A stretch of 30,154 bases of DNA from Opitutia bacterium UBA957 (GTDB taxonomy: Bacteria; Verrucomicrobiota; Verrucomicrobiia; Opitutales; UBA953), in contig DBCN01000074.1 of assembly GCA_002293065.1 (NCBI GenBank), positions 865 through 31,018 on the forward strand. Reading direction: 5' to 3'. The notes under the pieces were generated by a model. That model did no database searches and was not told the DNA's origin. It worked only from the letters and a program-made list of their open reading frames with translations. Shown piece after piece: positions 24,049 to 30,154 of this stretch (positions within the stretch are counted from its first letter, which is position 1; each line of letters starts with the position of its first letter). The position numbers were made by a program, and so were the translations under genes.

Positions 24049-25291
24049 AGGCGGCGACCGGTAGGGTCACCGTGATCTTCAGGCCCTTGGGTCGGACGTT
24101 GTCCGCCGTCACCGACCCGCCATGCAGTTCGGCGACCTGTCGGACGATGCTGAGCCCCAGGCCGCTGCCGCCCGCGCGGCGGGATTTGTCGGTCCGATAG
24201 AAACGGTCGAACAGCCGCGGCAGATCCACCGCGGCGACCCCGGCGCCATCGTCCTGGATTTCCAAGGCGACGCCGCCCGGGACGTGCGAGGTGCGGATCA
24301 GGATGTGCGTCGCGCCGGCGGCGTGCGCCAGCGCGTTCTCGATGAGGTTCTGCACGAGCCGACGGGCTTGCACGGGATCCACGGCGGCGCTCTCCTCCGC
24401 GCGCAGGTCGAGCTCGACGGAGACCTTCGCCGAGCGGCAGCGCGGGCCGAGCTCTTCGGCGACTTCGCGGCAGGCCCGATGCAACGCGCCGGCCTCGCGC
24501 CGCATGAGGTCATGCGAACTCTCCAAGCTGGCCAAGGCGAGCAAGCCTTCGACGAGGCCCTGCAGGCGACCGACCGAGGAAACGATCTTCTGGATGAAGC
24601 GCGCGCGATCTTCCGGCGTCATCGTCGCCTGGTCGTCGGCCAGCGTCTCGGCATAGCCACGGAGGATCGTCACCGGCGTCCGCAGGTCGTGCGAGACGTT
24701 CGTCACGAAATCGCGTTCCATCGCCTGGAGGCGTTTGAGCGCGGTCACTTCGGCCAAGACGAAGATCACCGCGCCTTCACCGAACGCCTCGGGGTCGGTG
24801 CGCGCCCCGGCGGCTTGGATCCACGCATCGGCGAGCGGAGCGCGGTGGAGCAAGATGGTGTTCCCCGCCCTGCCCTCGCGGCGCACTTGCCGGATCAACT
24901 CGATGAAGTCCGCGCTTTTCACCAAGGGGACGATGGAGCCGCCGAGTTCCGCGTCGGATAAGCTGAACAAGGCGCGCGCCGCAGGATTCGCGAGGCGGAG
25001 GCGATCCTGGGCATCCACGACCAACACGGCGTCCGTCAGCGGAGCCAACAGCGCTTCGACGCGCTTGGCGGCGGCCGAGCGGATTTCCGCTTCGGTCAAG
25101 GTGCGGCCTTCGATGGCCGTGAAGAGTTCGTCCAGTTTGAGCCAGCGGATGAGCCACCCGTGCGGTCGGACGGACGAACCGCCGCCGAGCAGCGAACGTC
25201 GGCACCATCGGAGGCAGTGGCCCAGTTCGGCCACACACCAGCCAACCAGGCCGAGCCCGATGGCGAGGATCATCCAAGGAAGCCAGCTCAT
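24047..25291 (-). CDS. PhoR-type sensor histidine kinase
   Basis: The 414-residue kinase has one N-terminal membrane helix (about 3-23) and a basic juxtamembrane stretch. A PAS domain follows (about 78-185), with LTDAVLVVDAQDRLRLANPAA. The HisKA domain has phosphoacceptor His201 in NVSHDLRTP. The HATPase domain has N-box QNLIENALAHA (314-324), G1 DDGAGV and G2 GGSGLGLSI. There is no extracytoplasmic sensor domain, so the signal is probably intracellular or comes from a membrane partner, as with PhoR sensing through the Pst/PhoU complex. It is encoded 49 bp downstream of its likely partner regulator. phoR is a plausible name, but the phosphate specificity is inferred, not shown. Confidence 0.92.
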   Translation of the reverse strand: MSWLPWMILAIGLGLVGWCVAELGHCLRWCRRSLLGGGSSVRPHGWLIRWLKLDELFTAIEGRTLTEAEIRSAAAKRVEALLAPLTDAVLVVDAQDRLRLANPAARALFSLSDAELGGSIVPLVKSADFIELIRQVRREGRAGNTILLHRAPLADAWIQAAGARTDPEAFGEGAVIFVLAEVTALKRLQAMERDFVTNVSHDLRTPVTILRGYAETLADDQATMTPEDRARFIQKIVSSVGRLQGLVEGLLALASLESSHDLMRREAGALHRACREVAEELGPRCRSAKVSVELDLRAEESAAVDPVQARRLVQNLIENALAHAAGATHILIRTSHVPGGVALEIQDDGAGVAAVDLPRLFDRFYRTDKSRRAGGSGLGLSIVRQVAELHGGSVTADNVRPKGLKITVTLPVAA

Positions 25292-25340
25292 CGTAACCAG
25301 AGCATGCGCGCGGTCATCGGGGCGAGCGAGCGCAAAGCAA

Positions 25341-26045
25341 TCATCCGGTGACGCGATAGCCCACGCCGCGGACGGTTTCGATGACGTCGCCGGCGGGCCC
25401 GAGTTTCTCGCGGAGGCGCCGGACGTGCGTGTCGACGGTGCGCGTTTCCAGGTCGGGGGAATAATTCCAGACGTCGGACAGCAATTCTTCGCGCGACTGC
25501 ACGCGGCCTTTGCGCTCCAAGAGGAGGCGCAGGAGCTTGAATTCCGTGGCGGTCAGTTCGAGCGGCTTGCCGGCGGCGGAGACTTCATGGCGTTCGATGT
25601 CGAGCAAGAGCGCACCGGCGGCGAGCCGGGTCGAAGGCTTGGCGGCGGCGGACTTGGCGCGGCGGAGCAAGGCCTGCGCGCGCAGCATGAGTTCGCGCAC
25701 ATCAAACGGCTTCGTCACGTAATCGTCGGCTCCCGACTCCAACCCGCGCACCTTATCGGCGGTCTCCCCTTTCGCCGTCAGGAAAATCACCGGCGTATCT
25801 TGGAGCAAGGCATCGGCCCGCACCATGCGCAGCAGCTGCACGCCGGTGAGCTCCGGCATCATGACGTCCAAGATGATGAGGTCGGGCCGGAAGTCGCGGG
25901 CCAAGCCAATCGCGCGGAGCGGATCGTTCAGGCTGCGCACGGCATAGCCCGCCTGACGGAATTTATAGTCCAGCAGCTCGGTGACGTCCGTCTCGTCGTC
26001 GACGACGAGGATGCGCTTGAGGTGTTCAGCGTCTTGAGTGGCCAT
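25341..26045 (-). CDS. PhoB-type OmpR-family response regulator
   Basis: The 234-residue regulator has a receiver domain (about 11-125) with VVDDE and phosphoacceptor Asp60 in LIILDVMMPE. TKPFD holds the conserved Lys. The C-terminal OmpR/PhoB winged helix ends LETRTVDTHVRRLREKLG...IETVRGVGYRVTG. The ATG at 26045 (MATQDAEHLK) is chosen; a TTG at 26072 would add nine residues but is less likely. No clear ribosome-binding site is seen. It pairs with the histidine kinase downstream. The PhoB label rests on overall similarity of the pair; control of phosphate genes cannot be confirmed because no recognised Pho regulon gene lies in the window apart from the PstS-like protein. Confidence 0.92.
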   Translation of the reverse strand: MATQDAEHLKRILVVDDETDVTELLDYKFRQAGYAVRSLNDPLRAIGLARDFRPDLIILDVMMPELTGVQLLRMVRADALLQDTPVIFLTAKGETADKVRGLESGADDYVTKPFDVRELMLRAQALLRRAKSAAAKPSTRLAAGALLLDIERHEVSAAGKPLELTATEFKLLRLLLERKGRVQSREELLSDVWNYSPDLETRTVDTHVRRLREKLGPAGDVIETVRGVGYRVTG

Positions 26046-26245
26046 GGATAGACACAAAGCCGCTTCGCCCAACAGCGCCAGATTTAGGTGTCAATTAAGA
26101 CGGACAGGTTACGACCCTAATTTTCTTTTGTAAGTCATTTTATTGCAATGGTTTACAAAACATAGTCACCTGATTGTTTCACGCCTAAGCCGCAAGTGTT
26201 ACAACGGTCATGTTCCACGTGGAACATGACCGCCCTACCCCACCC
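26046..26245. promoter_or_regulatory. AT-rich intergenic region between mnmG and the PhoB-type gene
   Basis: About 200 bp, clearly richer in A and T than the rest of the window at 26087-26180. It holds the promoter of the PhoB/PhoR-type pair on the minus strand. An inverted repeat, TTTTGTAA (26126-26133) and TTACAAAA (26153-26160), has 19 bp between its arms, with the palindrome ATTGCAAT (26142-26149) inside. The parS palindrome lies at the mnmG end. I found no good TTATNCACA DnaA box here. Confidence 0.5.
26205..26232. other. parS-like ParB-binding site in a 28-bp perfect palindrome
   Basis: The core TGTTCCACGTGGAACA at 26211-26226 is a perfect 16-bp palindrome identical to a known chromosomal parS sequence (the Pseudomonas form). 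Pairing extends a further six bases on each side, giving a 28-bp perfect palindrome (26205-26232). It lies 14 bp beyond the mnmG stop. As RNA it would also make a long hairpin at the end of the mnmG transcript, so a double role as terminator is possible. Confidence 0.9.
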
Positions 26246-28135
26246 TTAGGCACTCTTTTGTGCCCGGAACAAGACCATCAATAAAGAGATGTCCGCGGGG
26301 TTCACGCCGCTGATACGGCTCGCCTGTCCAAGGGTCTGGGGCTGGATGGCATGAAGCTTCTGCCGGGCTTCATTGCGCAGCCCATACGCCTTCTGGAAGT
26401 CAAAGCCCGCTGGAACCTTAAAGGACTCCAAGTCATGAAGCTTGCGGGCTGATCGACGCTCACGGTCTAGGTAGCCACGGTATTTAACCCGATACATCAC
26501 TTCAGCCTGAACTTCCGGGGTTTCCGCCAAGAAGCTGGGCGGCAAGTCCGCCGGGATGCCTTCAATGTTCCTTCTTAAGACATCACCGGCTAAGCCGCCG
26601 CTGATGGCGATCTTTTCCAGGTATTCGGTCCAGTGAGCCACTTGGGCGGCTTTGGACTCAATACGGGCCAAACGCGCCGCTGGGACCAACCCGTAGTCAG
26701 CGATTTTGGACCTAAGGCGGAGTTCGGCGCTGCCGTGGTTGAATAAAAGGCGGTATTCAGCCCGGCTGGTGAACATGCGGTAAGGCTCTTGGGTGCCTTT
26801 GGAGACCAAATCGTCGATCAAGACCCCAATATAGGCTTCATCGCGCCCAATGACCATAGGCGTCAGGCCTTGAACCCGGCAGGCAGCGTTAACCCCGGCA
26901 ACCAGACCCTGGGCGGCGGCTTCTTCGTAGCCCGAGGTACCATTGATCTGGCCGGCAAAGAAGAGGCCTTCGACTTTTTTGGATTCTAGGGTCGGGTAGA
27001 GCTGGGTGGGTGGGGCAAAGTCGTATTCCACAGCATAGGCCGGGCGGAGCATGACCGCTTTCTCCAGTCCAGGGATGGAATGGAGCATCTCGAGCTGAAT
27101 ATCAAAGGGCAGGGAGGTGGAGAGGCCATTAATATACCACTCATCGGTATTTCGGCCCTCGGGCTCTAAGAATAGCTTGTGCGACTCCTTTTCTGAGAAC
27201 TTCACGAACTTGTCTTCAATGGAGGGACAATAGCGCGGACCAACGCCCTTAATCTCGCCACCATAGAGAGGGGAGCGGTGAAGGTTTTCATGGACGATCT
27301 TGCCGGTCACTCCCGAGGCCTCCGTCATCCAGCAGGAGACTTGATCACTGCCAGGTGTCCATCCGGGCAGGCGCTCGCCGCGTTGTTCCACGTGGAACAT
27401 GTCCGCTTCCTGGCGGGTATCATGGAACGCAAACAGGGTGGGGGAGAGGTCTCCGGCTTGCTCCTCGCACTGGCTAAAATCGATGGAGGAACCGAGGATG
27501 CGGGGTGGGGTCCCCGTCTTGAGGCGCTGCAGTTCGATTCCAGCATCTAAGAAACTGCTAGACAATGACTTAGCACTAAAATCTCCAAGGCGACCGCCCT
27601 CGGTTTTGTTGTTCCCGATATGCATCAGGCCGCGCAGGAAAGTGCCGGTCGTGACCACGACGGTTTTGCCATAGAAGGCTAGGTCGAGGTTGGTGTTCAC
27701 CCCGACGACCGCCCCTTGCTCGAAAATAAGGCCCGTGACCATGGCCTGGAAGATCGTCAGCCCCGGTTGTAGTTCGCAGAGGTGCTTCATCCGGAACTGG
27801 TAGGCCTTCTTATCGCACTGGGCGCGGGGCGCTTGGACGGCGGGGCCCTTGGACGAGTTCAGGAGGCGGAACTGGATGCCCGTGGTATCGGCGGTCAGGC
27901 CCATCTCACCACCAAGGGCGTCAATCTCCCGGACGATGTGCCCCTTGGCCTGGCCCCCGATGGCGGGGTTGCAGCTCATTTGGGCGATGGTATCGATATT
28001 ACCGCTCAGCAGCAGGACCTCTACGCCCATGCGGGCCGCGGCGAGGGCGGCTTCAACGCCGGCATGGCCGGCCCCGCAGACGATGACGTCATAGGGTCGG
28101 CTCGGGCCGAGGCGGATTTCTTTGGGTGGTCGCAT
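26246..28135 (-). CDS. mnmG: tRNA uridine-5-carboxymethylaminomethyl modification enzyme MnmG
   Basis: MnmG (GidA) works with MnmE to add the carboxymethylaminomethyl group to wobble U34 of certain tRNAs, using FAD, NADH and a folate carbon. The 629-residue protein has an N-terminal FAD motif VIVCGAGHAGVEAALA, the segments CNPAIGGQAKGHIVREIDALGG and RLKTGTPPR, and the C-terminal helical domain ending VNPADISLLMV, typical of the MnmE-binding region. Length is normal. By eye the base composition is lower in GC than mnmE and most neighbours. A second parS sequence is embedded in the frame and encodes MFHVEQ at about residues 246-251. mnmE lies 27 bp upstream. rsmG, which commonly follows mnmG, is absent. 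Confidence 0.96.
   Translation of the reverse strand: MRPPKEIRLGPSRPYDVIVCGAGHAGVEAALAAARMGVEVLLLSGNIDTIAQMSCNPAIGGQAKGHIVREIDALGGEMGLTADTTGIQFRLLNSSKGPAVQAPRAQCDKKAYQFRMKHLCELQPGLTIFQAMVTGLIFEQGAVVGVNTNLDLAFYGKTVVVTTGTFLRGLMHIGNNKTEGGRLGDFSAKSLSSSFLDAGIELQRLKTGTPPRILGSSIDFSQCEEQAGDLSPTLFAFHDTRQEADMFHVEQRGERLPGWTPGSDQVSCWMTEASGVTGKIVHENLHRSPLYGGEIKGVGPRYCPSIEDKFVKFSEKESHKLFLEPEGRNTDEWYINGLSTSLPFDIQLEMLHSIPGLEKAVMLRPAYAVEYDFAPPTQLYPTLESKKVEGLFFAGQINGTSGYEEAAAQGLVAGVNAACRVQGLTPMVIGRDEAYIGVLIDDLVSKGTQEPYRMFTSRAEYRLLFNHGSAELRLRSKIADYGLVPAARLARIESKAAQVAHWTEYLEKIAISGGLAGDVLRRNIEGIPADLPPSFLAETPEVQAEVMYRVKYRGYLDRERRSARKLHDLESFKVPAGFDFQKAYGLRNEARQKLHAIQPQTLGQASRISGVNPADISLLMVLFRAQKSA
27384..27399. other. 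parS-like ParB-binding site inside mnmG
   Basis: TGTTCCACGTGGAACA is a perfect 16-bp palindrome identical to the core of the site at 26211-26226, about 1.17 kb away. Read in the mnmG frame on the minus strand it spells Met-Phe-His-Val-Glu-Gln. Two identical 16-mers of this type in about 1.2 kb are very unlikely by chance. Confidence 0.9.
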
Positions 28136-28160
28136 AGGAGGCTTCCCTCCTAGCGGAGGG
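28136..28160 (-). promoter_or_regulatory. mnmG ribosome-binding site inside a hairpin
   Basis: On the minus strand CCCTCC (28160-28155), loop GCTA and GGAGGG (28150-28145) form a 6-bp GC-rich stem. The GGAGGG half is a strong Shine-Dalgarno nine bases before the mnmG ATG at 28135, so the hairpin would hide it. It fills most of the mnmE-mnmG gap and may couple mnmG translation to mnmE. Confidence 0.6.
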
Positions 28161-28162
28161 AA

Positions 28163-29521
28163 TCACTTCCCTATGCAGAAGGAAGCAAAGAGCTTGTCCA
28201 GCATACGCTCATTGTCGATGCGTCCGACGATCTCCCCCAGGGCATCCAAGGCCTCCCGGCAGCGGGCCGCCGCCAATTCGGTTTGGGCGGGGGGTGCCAG
28301 GTGCTCCCGGGCGACCTTCAGGGCGGCGGCGGCCCGGAGGAGGGCGTCGGCATGCCGGACCCCGACGACGAGGTCTTCGGCGCCGGGGGCGACTTCGCGG
28401 GCGACCAAGATTTGGCCGAGTTGGTCGCGCAAGGCTTCGGCATCCCGGCCATCCAAGAGACAGGTGGGGATCTTCGTCAGTTCGGGGCGCCAGCCCGCGT
28501 GCGCGGGATCCGCCGGTAGGTCCGCCTTGTTCGCGATGACGAGCGTGCGCGTCGCGTCCAGGAGTTCGGCGAGCGCCGGCGGCAACGTCGGCGGCGGGGC
28601 GGAACGATCGACGACCAGGAGGAGGAAATGCGCGGCGCGCGCCTGCTCGAGCGAGCGTTCCATGCCGGCATGCTCCAAGGCGGAACCACCCGCGCGCAGG
28701 CCCGCGGTGTCGACGGCGGTGACCGCGAGCGGGAGGCCCGCGATCGGCGCCTCGAGGAAGTCGCGCGTCGTGCCGGGTTCGGCGCTCACGAGCGCGCGCG
28801 CGGAGCCGCTCAGCGCGTTGAGCAAGCTCGACTTGCCGGCGTTCGGCGCCCCGACCACGGCCACGCGCAGGCCGTCGCGCAGCGCGGCGTCATGGCGGGC
28901 GGTCCGAGCGTATCCAGAAAGTTCTGACTCAATTTTCGCCAGTGTTTGCAGCGGCCCAGTCGGGTCCTCGGCGGGCAGGTCTTCCTCGGGGAAATCGATG
29001 TGCGCCTCCAGCGTCGCGAGCGCCGCGAGCAGGCGATCGCTCCAGGCCGCGACCTGCCGGCCGAGTTCGCCGGCGAGCTGGCGGCGCGCCGAGGCGAGCG
29101 CCCGTTCGGAGCTGGCGTGGATCAGGTCGGCGATGGCTTCCGCCTGCGTGAGGTCGAGCTTGCCCGCGAGGAACGCGCGGCGCGTGAACTCGCCGGGCTC
29201 GGCGGAGCGACACCCGCGCGCGAGGCAATCCTCGACGAGCCGACGGACGAGGAGCGGATTGCCGTGGCACGTGACTTCGAGTGAATCGCCGCCCGTGAAG
29301 GAGTGCGGCGCGACCGCGAGCACGGCGACGACCTGGTCGATGGCGACGCCGGCGCGATCGCGCCAGACGGCGGTCGTCGCGCGCCGGGCGGCGGGGGGCG
29401 TGCTGCGACCGAACGCTTCCCGGGCGATGGTCGCGGCCAAGGGGCCGTCGATGCGGATCACCGCGAGCGCGGAGCGTCCGGTGGGCGTGGCGGCGGCGAC
29501 GATGGTCTCGGAGGTGGACAT
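28163..29521 (-). CDS. mnmE: tRNA modification GTPase MnmE
   Basis: MnmE is the GTPase partner of MnmG in wobble-uridine modification. The 452-residue protein begins with the folate-binding domain (TIVAAATPTGRSALAVIRI, then CHGNPLLVRRLVED and EPGEFTRRAFLAGKLDL). A helical domain follows, with an inserted G domain: P-loop GAPNAGKSS (224-232), TTRD (251-254), DTAG (271-274) and NKAD. The C-terminus ends FASFCIGK, the conserved cysteine-containing tail required for tRNA modification. All key motifs are present and the length is normal. It is followed by mnmG after 27 bp and is divergent from the lysA-like gene. Confidence 0.96.
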   Translation of the reverse strand: MSTSETIVAAATPTGRSALAVIRIDGPLAATIAREAFGRSTPPAARRATTAVWRDRAGVAIDQVVAVLAVAPHSFTGGDSLEVTCHGNPLLVRRLVEDCLARGCRSAEPGEFTRRAFLAGKLDLTQAEAIADLIHASSERALASARRQLAGELGRQVAAWSDRLLAALATLEAHIDFPEEDLPAEDPTGPLQTLAKIESELSGYARTARHDAALRDGLRVAVVGAPNAGKSSLLNALSGSARALVSAEPGTTRDFLEAPIAGLPLAVTAVDTAGLRAGGSALEHAGMERSLEQARAAHFLLLVVDRSAPPPTLPPALAELLDATRTLVIANKADLPADPAHAGWRPELTKIPTCLLDGRDAEALRDQLGQILVAREVAPGAEDLVVGVRHADALLRAAAALKVAREHLAPPAQTELAAARCREALDALGEIVGRIDNERMLDKLFASFCIGK

Positions 29522-29629
29522 GCGGACGGCTCATCCCAAGGGGGCGGGGCAGGGGAGGCAAGCGGTGTCATCGGCGTTGAAAAGGCTGGAAGGGTAGGGG
29601 GGGAATGGCAAAGTTCGCCCATCACTCCC
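29522..29629. promoter_or_regulatory. Divergent region between mnmE and lysA-like gene, with G-runs
   Basis: These 108 bp separate two divergent genes and should hold both promoters; no convincing -35/-10 pair was found. The plus strand has runs of G at 29540-29544 (5), 29546-29549 (4), 29552-29555 (4), 29592-29594 (3) and 29597-29603 (7), which could form a G-quadruplex in the lysA leader or non-template strand. Confidence 0.35.
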
Positions 29630-30154
29630 GTGGAACTCCATCGTTTCCTCTCTCCCGCCGCCGCCGCGGCCATCGCTGCCGCTCATGGCACGCCTTGCTA
29701 CGTCTACGACCAGGCCACCCTCGAGGCCCAAGCCGATGCCATGCTGGCCTTCCCCAATGCGTATGGCCTGACGGTCCGGTTCGCCATGAAGGCTTGCCCG
29801 AATGCCTCCGTGCTCCGGCTCTTCGCCGCGAAGGGCCTCCATTTGGACGCTAGTTCCGGGTATGAAGTCCGCCGCGCCCTCAAGGCCGGGGTGCCCGCCG
29901 AGCGGATTTCCCTCTCTTCCCAAGAGCTCCCCGGCGACTTCGCCGAACTCCTGCGCCTAGGGATCCATGTGAACGCGTGTTCGCTCCTCCAGTTGGAGCG
30001 GATCGGCAAGGAGCTGCCTGGCCACGAGGTGGGTCTCCGTTTCAACCCGGGTCGGGGTTCCGGCGGGACGGGCAAGACGAACGTCGGTGGACCCGATTCC
30101 TCGTTCGGCATCTGGCACGAGTGGGCCGACCAAGCCCAGGCCATCGCTTCGAAG
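29630..30154 (+). CDS. lysA: Diaminopimelate decarboxylase-like PLP enzyme (3'-partial)
   Basis: This frame runs off the window end after about 175 residues. It starts most plausibly at the GTG at 29630 (VELHRFLSPAA, read as Met). The protein matches the N-terminal part of the fold-type III PLP decarboxylases: GTPCYVYD, VRFAMKACPN (containing the PLP-binding Lys), DASSGYEVRRALKAGV, RISLSSQELP, NACSLLQLERI, VGLRFNPG and later SSFGIW. LysA converts meso-diaminopimelate to lysine; ornithine/arginine or carboxynorspermidine decarboxylase are alternatives in the same fold. The C-terminal beta-domain, which would help decide, is outside the window. No strong ribosome-binding site is visible. Confidence 0.78.
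   Translation, partial: MELHRFLSPAAAAAIAAAHGTPCYVYDQATLEAQADAMLAFPNAYGLTVRFAMKACPNASVLRLFAAKGLHLDASSGYEVRRALKAGVPAERISLSSQELPGDFAELLRLGIHVNACSLLQLERIGKELPGHEVGLRFNPGRGSGGTGKTNVGGPDSSFGIWHEWADQAQAIASK

Noticed and set aside
26046..26072. Nine-residue longer start for the PhoB-type gene
   Set aside because: It begins with TTG, has no ribosome-binding site, and adds residues before the normal receiver-domain N-terminus.
26046..26245. Calling this gap the replication origin
   Set aside because: It is AT-rich and next to parS, but I found no cluster of TTATNCACA boxes and dnaA is not in the window. Origin status needs skew or experimental data.
29686..29699. Sigma-54 promoter-like TGGCACGCCTTGCT
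   Set aside because: Spacing between the GG and GC elements is too short, and it lies inside the lysA-like coding sequence.
1..30154. Mobile elements, prophage, CRISPR arrays
   Set aside because: No transposase, integrase, phage structural gene, direct-repeat array or Cas protein was found on either strand.

Overview
The window is a high-GC, gene-dense bacterial chromosome segment made almost entirely of core metabolism and information-processing genes. I see no phage, insertion sequence, CRISPR array or plasmid gene. The long (~640-residue) PurF-type amidotransferase, a DUF5069 protein, a NamZ-type (DUF1343) muramidase and a membrane-anchored SUMF1-like protein together point to Verrucomicrobiota, probably an Opitutae-like lineage. 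This is inferred from gene content, not from a phylogeny.

Layout. 0-6 kb: an unrecognised kinase-like protein and purF on the plus strand; a Tat-exported NamZ-like muramidase on the minus strand; then purN, prmA and a small membrane protein on the plus strand. 6-12 kb: a minus-strand run of SUMF1-like protein, WbpM/CapD-type sugar dehydratase, purE, purK and a small membrane protein. 12-15.6 kb: a plus-strand operon joined by ATGA overlaps, with tyrA, a fused aroA-cmk, and plsC. 15.6-19.7 kb: minus-strand dnaN, pssA, a RelE-fold orphan, a low-molecular-weight tyrosine phosphatase, an exported thioredoxin-like protein and DUF5069. 19.8-24 kb: a plus-strand overlapping operon of a HemX/CcsA-like protein, a short hemA, an NtrC-type regulator and a PstS-like binding protein, followed by tRNA-Gly(GCC) and its terminator. 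24-29.5 kb: minus-strand mnmE, mnmG, then a PhoB/PhoR-type two-component pair. 29.6 kb to the end: the 5' part of a lysA-like decarboxylase on the plus strand.

How it fits together. Four de novo purine genes (purF, purN, purE, purK) lie within 8 kb but in three transcription units. tyrA and aroA serve aromatic amino-acid synthesis, cmk supplies (d)CDP, and plsC and pssA make phospholipid. hemA commits glutamate to tetrapyrrole synthesis.

The strongest non-coding signal is a pair of perfect 16-bp ParB-binding sites (parS), one inside mnmG and one just downstream of it as the core of a 28-bp palindrome. With dnaN, mnmG and mnmE in the same window, and DnaA-box-like sequences upstream of dnaN, this suggests the window lies in the origin-proximal part of the chromosome. 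dnaA, rsmG, parA and parB are not present here. Other points worth a second look are the AroA-Cmk fusion, a glutamyl-tRNA reductase lacking its dimerisation domain, a SUMF1-like protein without catalytic cysteines, and convergent genes that meet with no intervening base.
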